From Thermococcaceae archaeon (GTDB lineage: Archaea > Methanobacteriota_B > Thermococci > Thermococcales > Thermococcaceae): DNA of 45,493 nucleotides. Under the pieces are notes generated by a model. That model did no database searches. It was not told the DNA's origin and saw nothing but the letters and a program-made list of their open reading frames with translations. How positions within the stretch are numbered: the first letter of the stretch is position 1; every line of letters begins with the position of its first letter. Below, piece by piece: positions 24,823 to 33,096 of the stretch. The DNA lies in NCBI GenBank assembly GCA_030156945.1, contig JASGLT010000013.1:1-45493 (forward strand), given 5' to 3'. Position numbers and translations under genes: made by a program.

Positions 24823-25632
24823 CTAACCGAGCATGGAATCGAGGAACAGCATCACGTAGAAGCCCAGGAAGAAGCCGAGCGTAACAAGCGTCTCGTTGTC
24901 CTCCCTCTTGTATATCTCGGGTATCATTTCTTTTACTGTAACGTAGAGCATAGCTCCGCCGGCCATCCCGAGTCCGTAGGGGAGGAGCGAGTGGAAGGCC
25001 GTGAAGAGGAACGCTCCGAGGATGACCATCACCATCTCGGCAACGCCGCTTAGTGCGCCCATTAAGATTGGCATTAGGCGCTTCTTCTGGAGCGTGGCGA
25101 GGGGGAGCGAAACGACGGTTCCCTCTGGAAAGTCCTGGATTCCTATGGCTATCGCCGTTATGAGGCCCCTCTCGAGGTTGTAGACGAGGGAAGTCCCGAC
25201 GGCCATCCCCTCCGGCAGGTTGTGGATGATGACTGCCAAAACTATCAGCCACACAACCCTAAGGCGCTCCTTGAACTCCTTCGGCCCCTCGTAGCCCTTG
25301 ACGAGGTGCTCGTGGGGGATGAAGCGGTCTATTGCGTATATCAATAGAACACCAATGAGTATTCCAGCACCAGCCGGTATAAAAGTACCCCTTGATTCTA
25401 TGGCCGGGAGAATTAAGCTGGTGAAGCTCGCCACTATCATGACTCCCGCGGCGAAGGAGAGGCTAACATCAACACCCCAGTCAGGCATTCTGTGGGCGAA
25501 AATCGCAAGGAGAGCACCGAGGGTGGTCATTAACGCAACGAAGAGGCCCGCGTAGAAGGCCACCATCAAGAGACTTCCTCCGGAGATTTGCAACAACCAC
25601 GATGAGAGGTTCGCTATGAATCCTTCCATCAT
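24823..25632 (-). CDS. ZIP family metal transporter (ZupT/GufA-like)
   Basis: This 269-residue protein has eight hydrophobic helices. The metal path is visible in helices IV and V: HNLPEGMAVG near residue 138 and QDFPEGTVVS near 168, matching the HNxPEG and H/QxxPEG motifs. It should import or move Zn2+, Fe2+ or Mn2+ across the membrane. The start is the first ATG of ATGATG at 25632, because upstream codons lie inside a palindromic operator. The gene converges with corA, 12 bases apart. Confidence 0.9.
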   Translation of the reverse strand: MMEGFIANLSSWLLQISGGSLLMVAFYAGLFVALMTTLGALLAIFAHRMPDWGVDVSLSFAAGVMIVASFTSLILPAIESRGTFIPAGAGILIGVLLIYAIDRFIPHEHLVKGYEGPKEFKERLRVVWLIVLAVIIHNLPEGMAVGTSLVYNLERGLITAIAIGIQDFPEGTVVSLPLATLQKKRLMPILMGALSGVAEMVMVILGAFLFTAFHSLLPYGLGMAGGAMLYVTVKEMIPEIYKREDNETLVTLGFFLGFYVMLFLDSMLG

Positions 25633-25634
25633 TG

Positions 25635-25648
25635 TTAGGCCCACCTAA
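25635..25648. promoter_or_regulatory. TTAGG-N4-CCTAA operator at the ZIP transporter
   Basis: TTAGG CCCA CCTAA is a perfect palindrome three bases before the ATG. On the minus strand it contains the GGTGGG ribosome site and lies about 20 bases after the TATA-like CTTTTTAAT, at the predicted transcription start. The link to a metal transporter supports a metal-responsive (DtxR-like) regulator. Confidence 0.6.
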
Positions 25649-25763
25649 AAATGTTGGGCTTTGGAATTAAAAAGCTTTTGGGTCTGTCATGCTATCACGG
25701 AAAAGTGTTATATCCAATGCCATCGAGAATCTAATGTTATCGAATCCTTAGGGAGGGTAAAAC

Positions 25764-26744
25764 GTGGGGAAAATCAGGCTGGGGATTGTTGGCTGCGGGA
25801 TTGCAGCAAAGACCCTCCATATTCCGGCCTTAAAGGAGCTTTCCGACATTTTTGAGGTGACTGCAGTCACGAGCAGGACGAGGGAGCACGCGGAGGAGTG
25901 TGCCGAGCTCCTTGGTGGAGCTAAGGTTTTTGAGAGCTATGAAGATCTCCTCCAGTCGGGGGAGGTTGATGCGGTTGACCTGGCGCTTCCCGTTGAACTG
26001 AACCTCCCGTTCATAAAGAAGGCCGTTGAAAACGGGGTTCACGTGATATGCGAAAAACCAATCTCAACCGACGTAAAGACCGGAAAAGAGATAGTACAAA
26101 TCGCCAGCGGCTCGGATGTCGTTGTTTACATCGCCGAGAACTTTAGACATATTCCAGCTTTCTGGAGGGCAAGGGAGCTGATTGATGCGGGGAAAATAGG
26201 GGAGCCCGTCTTCACGAGCTGGCACGTCTGGGTCGGCATGGACGAGGGCAATCCCTACGTGCACACAGGGTGGAGGAAGAGCCCGAAGCACGTTGGAGGC
26301 TTTCTCTCGGACGGAGGAGTGCACCACGTAGCTGCTATGAGGCTCATCTTCGGCGATGTCGCGTGGATTTCCGCTGCCGTGCGCGACCTCTCCCCGCTCC
26401 TTGGAGGTCTTGACTTCATGTCGTCTCTCCTCGAGTTCGAGAGCGGAGTTGTTGGAACCTACACAGCAGGGTACTCGATTAAGGGTAAGGACAGGTTTGA
26501 GATAGTTGGAACCCACGGAAGGATGCTCGTGGAGTCGGACAGAATACTCCTCAACGGGGAGGAGATTGGCGTCAATCCAGAAAACAGCTACAAGCTCGAG
26601 TTTGAAGACTTCTACAGGGTGGTGATGGGAGAAAGGGAAAACGTCCTCGGAAGTCCCCTTGAGGCCCTGAAGGACCTCGCCGTCATAGAAGCGGCCGTCA
26701 AGTCCAACGGGCACAGGATAGACGTTAAGGCCCTCCTGGATTAG
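25764..26744 (+). CDS. Gfo/Idh/MocA family oxidoreductase
   Basis: This 326-residue NAD(P)-dependent sugar or inositol-type dehydrogenase has an N-terminal Rossmann motif GIVGCGIA near 7, the family signature CEKPIS near 97 with the conserved EKP, and a C-terminal alpha/beta domain with SDGGVHHV near 190 holding the catalytic DxxxH. GTG start with GGGAGGG nine bases upstream. The substrate is unknown: neighbours (metal transporter, ferritin-like gene) give no sugar context. Confidence 0.88.
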   Translation: MGKIRLGIVGCGIAAKTLHIPALKELSDIFEVTAVTSRTREHAEECAELLGGAKVFESYEDLLQSGEVDAVDLALPVELNLPFIKKAVENGVHVICEKPISTDVKTGKEIVQIASGSDVVVYIAENFRHIPAFWRARELIDAGKIGEPVFTSWHVWVGMDEGNPYVHTGWRKSPKHVGGFLSDGGVHHVAAMRLIFGDVAWISAAVRDLSPLLGGLDFMSSLLEFESGVVGTYTAGYSIKGKDRFEIVGTHGRMLVESDRILLNGEEIGVNPENSYKLEFEDFYRVVMGERENVLGSPLEALKDLAVIEAAVKSNGHRIDVKALLD

Positions 26745-26796
26745 CCTGGATAGGTAGAGGGACTTCCTATCAGCTGAAAAGTTAAAAGATTGGGGC

Positions 26797-27321
26797 TCAA
26801 GGCCCAACGTGCATCATCTGGCTGTACATCTCCCAGTCGAGGAGGAGCTCGTATTCAGCTTTCAGGTTGTAGTAGTGGCCCCTCTCCATGTCGCTCAAAT
26901 AGCGCATGAGCCTCTTCTTCTCTTCCGTGTCAACCATCTCCTCAAGCTTCGCATAGAACTGCGCCGCTATCTCCTCGGCCTTCATGGCCCAGCGGATGAG
27001 GTCTATGATGTCCTGAATCCCCTCCAGCTTTCTCGCCACCGGCTGGAGTTCAGGCCCTATGTGCTCCTTCGGGAAGATGACCTCCTTCCCAGGGAACATG
27101 TTGGCGTATATCTTCCTCAGAAGCTCCTCGTGCTTCTTCTCTTCTCCCGCGAGCCACTCTATCTTTTCCTTAAGCTCCTGGATTTCTATCCTCTCGGCGA
27201 GGCTCTCGTAGAACTTTCTGGCACCAATCTCAGCCTTAATTGCCATTCCAAGAAGCTCCTCAAGGGAGAAGTCCTTCATCTTTTCGAGGGGAAGCCCTTC
27301 TTCAAGCTCAGGCGGAACCAT
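26797..27321 (-). CDS. Ferritin-like diiron protein ending in HVGP
   Basis: This 174-residue two-repeat ferritin-like protein has E/ExxH motifs AIKAEIGARKFYESLA with GEEKKHEELL in the first half, and AMKAEEIAAQFYAKLE with DMERGHYYNLK in the second. It ends MYSQMMHVGP, a tail shared with the gene at 43344 (LHIGP), so they form a subfamily. ATG 27321 follows GGGGTGAT. The start overlaps the end of the preceding DUF59 gene by 14 bases; the three genes form an operon. Iron-sulfur or iron-donor functions of DUF59 proteins make a role in iron handling likely. Confidence 0.85.
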   Translation of the reverse strand: MVPPELEEGLPLEKMKDFSLEELLGMAIKAEIGARKFYESLAERIEIQELKEKIEWLAGEEKKHEELLRKIYANMFPGKEVIFPKEHIGPELQPVARKLEGIQDIIDLIRWAMKAEEIAAQFYAKLEEMVDTEEKKRLMRYLSDMERGHYYNLKAEYELLLDWEMYSQMMHVGP

Positions 27322-27682
27322 CCTTATCACCCCATTCATCAAGCAGCAGTCCAATCTCATTATAGATTTCAATCCTCTTAAACCCTTCCTTTTTGAGAGC
27401 CTCTATCGTGTCCCTTAGAATTCTCCGTTGGACGTTTATGGCCAAAGCCTGGCAGAAGTGGCAGTCCGGTGTCGAGCGGGCAAAGAGAAAGAAGACCTGA
27501 ACTTTTTTGCCCTCAACGGTCAGACCGTAAACAAGACCTTCCTCAACGACGTTCAGGCCCGTTTCGGGGTCTATGACCGATTTGAGAACCTCTACTACCC
27601 TCTTGACCTCGGGCGGGAGGTCTTCTTTGGGGCCGCGTTTGGGCGTTCTCTCGGGCCTTTTGAAGATTCCGAGGAGTCCCAA
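27308..27682 (-). CDS. DUF59/MIP18-family protein with CHFC motif
   Basis: This 124-residue protein has a charged N-terminal extension (1-25) and a MIP18/DUF59 domain: SVIDPETGLNVVEEGLVYGL near 35 and STPDCHFCQALAINVQ near 70, where the cysteines CxxC lie at the place of the usual single conserved Cys. DUF59 proteins (SufT, PaaD, CIA2 relatives) assist iron-sulfur maturation. The start is uncertain: a TTG at 27682, two bases after the upstream stop and behind GGGGGCGGA, is preferred over a longer ATG frame that would overlap 56 bases. Confidence 0.78.
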   Translation of the reverse strand: MGLLGIFKRPERTPKRGPKEDLPPEVKRVVEVLKSVIDPETGLNVVEEGLVYGLTVEGKKVQVFFLFARSTPDCHFCQALAINVQRRILRDTIEALKKEGFKRIEIYNEIGLLLDEWGDKDGSA

Positions 27683-27683
27683 T

Positions 27684-28037
27684 TCATCCGCCCCCGAGTT
27701 CCTCGGCCCTGTACCTTCCCCTGTTCTCGAAGACTCCAACGGGGTTGTTCTTGAGGTCGTAGACGTAGACGTTCTCGAACTTCACGAGGGCAAAGCGCTC
27801 CATTATGTCGCCGATGATCTTGGAGTACGCTATGGCGCTCTCGCCGATAATGTTGTACTCGGCGTGGCTCTCGAAGTTGAGCCAGATTTTTAGCGTATCC
27901 TCAGTGACCTCCAAACCGGCCACGACGCCGGAGTCGAGGATGTCTCCCCCGGTTACCGGGTCGGTTATCTTCGCAAGCTCCTCCAGAACGGCCCTGTAGT
28001 GTTCGGGCCATTCAAGGCCGAGCATGTAAACCTTCAT
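27684..28037 (-). CDS. Divergent DUF59/MIP18-like protein
   Basis: This 117-residue protein resembles DUF59 in its opening, ELAKITDPVTGGDILDSGVVAGL, and in the following beta strands, but lacks the conserved cysteine region: the expected place reads FESHAEYNIIGESAIA. A role in iron-sulfur assembly is therefore less certain than for the next gene. It heads the three-gene operon with the second DUF59 gene and a ferritin-like gene. GGTGAAG precedes the ATG, and a TATA-like CTTATAAC with TGTTCAAAC behind it forms the promoter. Confidence 0.75.
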   Translation of the reverse strand: MKVYMLGLEWPEHYRAVLEELAKITDPVTGGDILDSGVVAGLEVTEDTLKIWLNFESHAEYNIIGESAIAYSKIIGDIMERFALVKFENVYVYDLKNNPVGVFENRGRYRAEELGGG

Positions 28038-28151
28038 TTTTCTTCACCTTACCGGAGTTTTGTTTGAACAGTTATAAGCCTTCCTGGGCAGTTTTGGGAA
28101 ATGTCATTTAGACCCGCTGGTTTTTTAAGGGCGCTCTTTAAACACTCCCCG

Positions 28152-29897
28152 ATGATAGTTGCCATCGTCGACGGCTACACTGATGAACCAGCTGGTCTCG
28201 GCGTCCCGCCTTACCTCGGAATTTATCCTCGCTACGCCTACGGTGCAATAAAGAAGGCCAGAAAAGAGGCTGAAGTCTTTTACCTCACCATAGACGACCT
28301 CAGAGCCACCTTCAAGGGGGAGGACAGGATAAGGACAAAAAACAAGACCCCGAACTTTCCCAACACGAGGAAGATACTGGAAAAAGCCGACGTCATCGTC
28401 TACATAGGTGGCCTTCACACGCCGGGCAAGTACCTATCCGCGGTTCCTTCTCAAGTGGAGGAGATAGCCGAGTTCATAAGGCCTTTCAAGGGTGTGAAGA
28501 TCCTCGGCGGGCCGGCCTTCATGGGTTCAGCTCACGCGGGCGGGACAAAGATAACCTCCCGCGAGCTCCTGCTGGCACGGAACGTTTTTGACCACATAGT
28601 TTACGGTGACCTGGAGGCTTTCCTCTTCGATTATCTGGGCAACCCGAAAGACGCAGATCCCTTCCGCTTTAGGGATTATGTAGAATTAAGGGATTATGCA
28701 ATTATTGGGGCCGAAGTTGTCAAGCAGTTTCCCGATTACCCGGAATTTGTCATAGTCGAGATCGAGACCCAGAGGGGTTGTCCAAAGGCCATGGGAATAG
28801 GGGGTTGCTCTTTCTGCACAGAGCCCGTTCGCTACCGTAAAGTTGAGGACAGGCCGGTCGAGGATGTGGTCGCCGAGGTTAAGGCTCTCTACGACCTCGG
28901 TGTCAGACACTTCCGCGTTGGCCGGCAGAGCTGCATCTTCTCCTACATGGCGAAGCCGAATGGGAGGGTCCCAATTCCGAATCCAGAGGCAATAGAGAAG
29001 CTCTTCCGCGGAATACGCTCGGTTGCTCCAGAAGTTAAAACCCTTCACGTTGATAACGCAAATCCAGCCGTGATAGCGAACTATCCTGAGGAGAGCAGGA
29101 AGATAGCTAAGACCCTCATAGAGTACGGCACTCCAGGGAACGTCGTTGCCTTCGGTCTCGAAAGCGCCGACCCAAAGGTGGCCAAGCTCAACAACCTGAA
29201 CGCAACGGCCGAGGAGACCTACGAGGCCGTCAAAATTCTCAACGAAATCGGGGGAAGGAGGGGCCCCAACGGAATGCCCTGGCTTCTCCCCGGGATAAAC
29301 ATAATCTTCGGCCTCCCTGGCGAGACGAAGAAGAGCTACGAGCTAACCTTCCAGTTTCTCAAAAAGCTACTCGAAGACGGCCTGATGGTCAGGAGGATAA
29401 ACATCCGCCAGGTAGTTGTCTTTCCGGGAACGCCCCTCTGGAACATGAGGGACAAGGTGAAGACCGAGAAGCACAAGACGCTCATCCAGCACTACAAGTA
29501 CAAAATAAGGCACGAGATAGACCTGCCGATGCTCAAGAGGATCGTCCCGGTTGGGACTGTTCTTCGCGATGTGAGGGCCGAAGTTTTTGACAACGGGCTC
29601 ACCTACGGCAGGCAGATAGGTAGCTATTCTCTCATCGTGGGCATGCCGAAGGAGGTTCCCCTCAACAGGTTTTACGACGTCCTCATCGTCGATCACGGCT
29701 TCAGGAGCATAACGGGGATTCCTCTGCCGATAAACGTGAACAGGGAGAACCCAAAGGTGCTCCAGAATATACCTGGGATAGGGAAGAAAAGGGCGGTAAG
29801 CATTCTTGCCAAAAGGCCATTCAAAAGCGAGGAAGATTTCTTTAAAGTGGCTGGGGAGGAAGTTAGGCCTCTTTTGGAGCGGAAAATAGCACTCTGA
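28152..29897 (+). CDS. Radical SAM protein with C-terminal helix-hairpin-helix (COG1031-like)
   Basis: This 581-residue protein has a B12-binding-like N-terminal region ([22 protein letters not shown]), a radical SAM core and a C-terminal helix-hairpin-helix ([21 protein letters not shown] near 540). The cluster-binding cysteines are C-x8-C-x2-C ([15 protein letters not shown] near 215), a wider first gap than the usual C-x3-C-x2-C. The helix-hairpin-helix suggests a nucleic acid substrate. ATG 28152 is preferred: TTTTTTAA lies 25-30 bases upstream, implying a leaderless mRNA, and family members start with this IVDGYTDEP block; an ATG 51 bases upstream is possible. The reaction is unknown. 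Confidence 0.85.
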   Translation: MIVAIVDGYTDEPAGLGVPPYLGIYPRYAYGAIKKARKEAEVFYLTIDDLRATFKGEDRIRTKNKTPNFPNTRKILEKADVIVYIGGLHTPGKYLSAVPSQVEEIAEFIRPFKGVKILGGPAFMGSAHAGGTKITSRELLLARNVFDHIVYGDLEAFLFDYLGNPKDADPFRFRDYVELRDYAIIGAEVVKQFPDYPEFVIVEIETQRGCPKAMGIGGCSFCTEPVRYRKVEDRPVEDVVAEVKALYDLGVRHFRVGRQSCIFSYMAKPNGRVPIPNPEAIEKLFRGIRSVAPEVKTLHVDNANPAVIANYPEESRKIAKTLIEYGTPGNVVAFGLESADPKVAKLNNLNATAEETYEAVKILNEIGGRRGPNGMPWLLPGINIIFGLPGETKKSYELTFQFLKKLLEDGLMVRRINIRQVVVFPGTPLWNMRDKVKTEKHKTLIQHYKYKIRHEIDLPMLKRIVPVGTVLRDVRAEVFDNGLTYGRQIGSYSLIVGMPKEVPLNRFYDVLIVDHGFRSITGIPLPINVNRENPKVLQNIPGIGKKRAVSILAKRPFKSEEDFFKVAGEEVRPLLERKIAL

Positions 29898-29919
29898 AAG
29901 GGAAATAAAAGAAAATCGC

Positions 29920-30267
29920 TCACTCAAGCGCGACCTCGTTCTCCCAGAGGCCGTGGATGTTGCAGTAGCTGAGCGCGTAGAGCTTGCCCTTCTTCTGTGT
30001 TCTGAAGAAGAAGACTGCCTTTGGCTCGGTGAGTGGGTCGGTGTGGTTGGTGAACTCAGCCCTTCCTACGAGAATCGGGAAGTTCTCCCCCTCGGGGTGG
30101 AAGTAGAGCTCAATCCAGGCTATGTGGTGCTCTGGAGTGTTCGGGTGCGGTATCTCCTTGCCAACGCTGACCTCGACCTTGACGAGGTCGCCCTCCTTCT
30201 CGTACTCTATAACGGGAACGTGCTTCTCCCCCTTCCAGTCCCCACTCCTTATGGTTCCGCTTATCAT
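29920..30267 (-). CDS. sor: Superoxide reductase (neelaredoxin type)
   Basis: This enzyme reduces superoxide to hydrogen peroxide without making O2, taking electrons from rubredoxin. The 115-residue chain has all active-site ligands: E14 and H16 (GEKHVP), H41 (PHPNT), H47 (EHHIAW), then C102 and H105 in YCNIHGLWENEV. It lacks the N-terminal desulforedoxin domain, as in Pyrococcus. Relative to my memory of the 124-residue P. furiosus enzyme, a loop of about nine residues before TEPKAVFF is missing. ATG 30267 follows GGTGGTGGGG. It is second in an operon behind rubredoxin, 10 bases apart. Confidence 0.95.
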   Translation of the reverse strand: MISGTIRSGDWKGEKHVPVIEYEKEGDLVKVEVSVGKEIPHPNTPEHHIAWIELYFHPEGENFPILVGRAEFTNHTDPLTEPKAVFFFRTQKKGKLYALSYCNIHGLWENEVALE

Positions 30268-30277
30268 CCCCACCACC

Positions 30278-30439
30278 TCACTCAATCTTCTCAAACATAT
30301 CCTTCGGGGCGCCACAGAGCGGGCAGACCCAGTCGTCCGGGAGATCTTCGAACTTGGTTCCCGGGGCGATTCCGGTGTCGGGGTCGCCCTCATCCTCATC
30401 GTAGATGTATCCACAAACTATACACTTCCACTTCGCCAT
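30278..30439 (-). CDS. rub: Rubredoxin
   Basis: This 53-residue electron carrier has four cysteines for one iron: C6-xx-C9-G ([14 protein letters not shown]) and C39-xx-C42-G ([13 protein letters not shown]). Aromatic core residues and [15 protein letters not shown] are standard. It carries electrons from NADH:rubredoxin oxidoreductase (gene at 42147) to superoxide reductase and rubrerythrin, encoded on either side. The ribosome site is GGTGGTGAAAG. The TATA-like CTTTATAAGG is followed by GTTGAAC at the transcription start. Confidence 0.97.
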   Translation of the reverse strand: MAKWKCIVCGYIYDEDEGDPDTGIAPGTKFEDLPDDWVCPLCGAPKDMFEKIE

Positions 30440-30519
30440 TTTCTTTCACCACCCTAATGTTGTTAGTTCAACCTTATAAAGTTTGCGTCTCAAACTTGGA
30501 GAATGAAAAATCGAAAGAT

Positions 30520-31035
30520 TCACTCGAACACCACGAACTTGTCCCTGGGGGCGCCGCAGACGGGGCAGTACTCGGGAGCCTCATCAACGGCCGTGTAGCC
30601 GCAGACCGGGCAGATGTAAACCCTCTTTATCTCGATGTCCTCTCCCTTCTCGGCCTTCTCCTTGGCCTTTTTGTAGAGCTCGGCGTGTATCTTCTCGGCT
30701 TCGAGAGCGTAGTGGGTCGTCCTCACGGCATCTTTCTCCTCCTGGAATTCGGCGGAGTTCTTGTAAACGGGGTACATCTCCTCGACCTCGAAGGTCTCAC
30801 CTTCTATCCCCATCTGCAGGTTCTCAGGAGTTTTTCCGAGCTTTCCGAGGGCTATGAAGTGGTTCTTGGCATGTACGAACTCGGCATGGGCTATAGCCCT
30901 GAAGAGCTTGGCTATGTTGTGGAGTCCCTCCTTCTCGGCCTGCTCGGCGAAGATCAGGTACCTCATGTGGGCCATGCTTTCGCCTGCGAATGCATCCTCC
31001 AAAAACTTCCTAGTCATTGCCCTCTTTACTGCCAT
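30520..31035 (-). CDS. rbr: Rubrerythrin
   Basis: This 171-residue peroxidase reduces hydrogen peroxide to water using rubredoxin. The N-terminal four-helix diiron domain has EDAFAGESMAHMRYLIFAEQAE near 13-34, AHAEFVHAKNH near 50 and YALEAEKIHAELY near 108. The C-terminal rubredoxin-like domain has CPVCGY and CPVCGAP (near 143 and 158). GGGGGTGAT precedes the ATG. It lies 80 bases upstream of rubredoxin, with a TATA box in the gap, so it has a separate or additional promoter. Confidence 0.96.
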   Translation of the reverse strand: MAVKRAMTRKFLEDAFAGESMAHMRYLIFAEQAEKEGLHNIAKLFRAIAHAEFVHAKNHFIALGKLGKTPENLQMGIEGETFEVEEMYPVYKNSAEFQEEKDAVRTTHYALEAEKIHAELYKKAKEKAEKGEDIEIKRVYICPVCGYTAVDEAPEYCPVCGAPRDKFVVFE

Positions 31036-31097
31036 CAGATCACCCCCCAGCTATTCGAGATAACATGGGCATTGATGTATAAAAACGTTTCCTGAAC

Positions 31098-31385
31098 CTA
31101 AGGTTTATCCTCTTTTCCGCCGATTAGTTTGTACTTCACAACGTAGCGGCCGCGCTCGAACTCGTCCTCTTCCGCTTCCAGAACTTCTACTGGCTCGATT
31201 TTTAGTCCAAAGTCCATTGCCTCCCATTTGATATCTTCGAAGTAGTCGTATAATCCGCAGGTCGCGCAGAAAGAGCCCTCAAACTCAAGAATAACTTCAT
31301 CTCTTCTCACTTCTCGAATTTTTACCTTGGCCTCACTCCCATGGAGTCTGTTGAATTCTCTAATCACGTTTTTGAGTTTTTCCAT
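31098..31385 (-). CDS. Conserved small protein with CxxC motif, unknown function
   Basis: This 95-residue protein has alternating charged beta strands and a FCATCGLYDYFED segment near residue 40; the two cysteines could bind metal or act as a redox pair. I do not recognise the family. ATG 31385 follows GGTGAT; the earlier TTG overlaps the upstream stop. It forms a two-gene unit with the gene at 31388, two bases upstream, under a TTAGG-type operator, between rubrerythrin and flavodiiron genes. A role in the same stress response is inferred from position. Confidence 0.65.
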   Translation of the reverse strand: MEKLKNVIREFNRLHGSEAKVKIREVRRDEVILEFEGSFCATCGLYDYFEDIKWEAMDFGLKIEPVEVLEAEEDEFERGRYVVKYKLIGGKEDKP

Positions 31386-31387
31386 GC

Positions 31388-31666
31388 TCAATCACCGCTT
31401 ATGTAGTCTAGGGTCTCATCAATGAACTCTTCGAAAGCTTCCTCGTCTATTTCCTCGAGCTTAAATTTGAATCCTCTACCGAGGCTCCATCTTATGGCAA
31501 CTTTCCCCCTATTGGTTTCTGCTATCAAGAGTCCGAATGGCAGATCGCCTGCCCAGTGGTGCTTTGAGAAGTCCACTTTGAATCCTTTCTCCTCTAACGC
31601 TCTTAGGAGCTTTTTGTAAGTTTTTTCTGGGGGAGAATCTGTAATGGCTATTCCAATGTACGGCAT
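31388..31666 (-). CDS. Small protein of unknown function under a TTAGG operator
   Basis: This 92-residue soluble protein starts PYIGIAITDSPP and contains KHHWAGDLPFGLLIAE and AIRWSLGRGFKFKLEEID, ending with an acidic helix. No known domain is recognised. GGTGAT precedes the ATG at 31666. The promoter carries a perfect TTAGG-N4-CCTAA palindrome, so it is probably co-regulated with bcp and the ZIP transporter. It is co-transcribed with the CxxC protein that follows. Confidence 0.65.
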   Translation of the reverse strand: MPYIGIAITDSPPEKTYKKLLRALEEKGFKVDFSKHHWAGDLPFGLLIAETNRGKVAIRWSLGRGFKFKLEEIDEEAFEEFIDETLDYISGD

Positions 31667-31679
31667 TATAATCACCTTC

Positions 31680-31693
31680 TTAGGTCGCCCTAA
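31680..31693. promoter_or_regulatory. TTAGG-N4-CCTAA operator at 31.7 kb
   Basis: TTAGG TCGC CCTAA is a perfect palindrome 13 bases before the ATG at 31666. It lies about 20 bases after a TATA-like CTTTTTAAG on the minus strand, overlapping the predicted transcription start. Confidence 0.6.
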
Positions 31694-31765
31694 TATTGTT
31701 TGGATGGCAAACTTAAAAAGTTTTCTTTCGGGATAAAAAAGGGAGAAAAAACTGATCTATACTAT

Positions 31766-32995
31766 TCAGGAAACCCACTGTATGAGCTTCCTGACGGCTT
31801 CCCTCAGCTTCTCCTCGTCCTCCGGCGTCGGGTAGCCCTTGCTCTCAACCGTTGCAACGTGGTCAAACTTGCTTCTGGTGATCATCGTTTCGATTTTCCT
31901 ACCAGCCACGCCGCCCCAGCCGAAGGCTCCAACGATGAGGACGGGCTTCTCGTAGTTGGCCTTGTCCACTATCTCGTATAGGGTGTAGCGTATCCTCGGG
32001 TGTATCTCGGCCTCGTAGGTCGACGCGCCGATTATCAGTGCTTCAGCGCTCGGAACTTCGCCGAGTATGTCGCTGACCGCTGGAGCTTCTTTGTCCGTGA
32101 AGCGGTAAACTACGGGTTTCTTTCCGTGCTTCTTTAGCTCATCGAGGACGATCTCCATTCTTCTTTCAACGAAGCCGTACATGGAGTCGTAGATAACGAG
32201 AACCTTGTCTTTCTCAGGGACACCTGCACCAACGCGCTCGTAGTGCTCGAATATCCTGAGCGGATCTCTCTTCCACACCAGGCCGTGGCCGGGGAGTATC
32301 ATCCTGGCGCTCTCAACTATTCCAAGACTCTTGAGCTTCTTGATGTTCTGGACGATGTACTTGTGGTAGTGACCGATGACTGTAACGATGTACTTGGTCA
32401 CGTATGGGAGGTACTTCTCCACGACCTCCTCGTCGCTGTCGTCGATGGCTTCGGGAATTGAGTAGCCGCCGCCAGCGTCGCAGGAGAATATCAGCCTGTC
32501 TTCGACCACGTAGGTTATCATCGTGTCCGGCCAGTGGAGCCACGGAACCGCTATAAAGCGGAAGGTCTTTCCGCCGATCTTCATCTCCTCGCCGTCCGTG
32601 ACGACCTTGAAGTTCTCGACGGCCTTGTCTCTATAGAACCCCTGAAGGAGGTTCCTCGCGAACTGCGTGCCTATCACCTGGGCCCTGTAGCCGTTCTCCT
32701 CAAGGACTTTGGGCAGGGCACCGCTGTGGTCAGGCTCGGTGTGGTGAACGATTATATGGGTTATTTCCTTGGGATCAACGAGCTTCTTCAGACCCTCCAT
32801 GAAAAGCTCTGTGTATTCCTTCTTCACGGTGTCGAAGAGAACAACGGCTCCGTTGAGCTTCAGCAGATAGGCGTTGTAGGTTATACCCTCCGGTATCTCC
32901 CACGTGGCCTCGAAGTATCGTATCCTGTCATCGTCAACCCTTATGATGTACAGCTCCGGATCGGTGCAGAGCTTTTCAACCCACAGCTTCGGCAT
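31766..32995 (-). CDS. Flavodiiron protein (A-type, FprA-like)
   Basis: This 409-residue enzyme reduces O2 to water (or NO to N2O). The metallo-beta-lactamase domain (1-250) has the diiron ligands in HHTEPDHSG near 80, LHWPD near 147, FSCDAGG near 165 and LPGHGLVW near 225. The flavodoxin domain (255-409) has VLVIYDSMYGF for FMN phosphate binding and GASTYEAEIHP. No rubredoxin or reductase domain is fused, so rubredoxin is the likely donor. ATG 32995 is chosen for GGTGAT four bases upstream; an ATG six bases earlier is possible. It belongs to the oxygen-defence block. Confidence 0.94.
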   Translation of the reverse strand: MPKLWVEKLCTDPELYIIRVDDDRIRYFEATWEIPEGITYNAYLLKLNGAVVLFDTVKKEYTELFMEGLKKLVDPKEITHIIVHHTEPDHSGALPKVLEENGYRAQVIGTQFARNLLQGFYRDKAVENFKVVTDGEEMKIGGKTFRFIAVPWLHWPDTMITYVVEDRLIFSCDAGGGYSIPEAIDDSDEEVVEKYLPYVTKYIVTVIGHYHKYIVQNIKKLKSLGIVESARMILPGHGLVWKRDPLRIFEHYERVGAGVPEKDKVLVIYDSMYGFVERRMEIVLDELKKHGKKPVVYRFTDKEAPAVSDILGEVPSAEALIIGASTYEAEIHPRIRYTLYEIVDKANYEKPVLIVGAFGWGGVAGRKIETMITRSKFDHVATVESKGYPTPEDEEKLREAVRKLIQWVS

Positions 32996-33096
32996 TTCCA
33001 TCACCGAACCTACTTGGTGCGGAAACATAAAAAAGCTTTCTCCAAACCATAGGTTTTGGACAGAATTGTTGCCTGAAAGAGGCTAAAAATAAGAGA

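Noticed and set aside
30268-30414. Upstream extension of superoxide reductase
   Set aside because: It overlaps rubredoxin in another frame; GGTGGTGGGG directly precedes ATG 30267.
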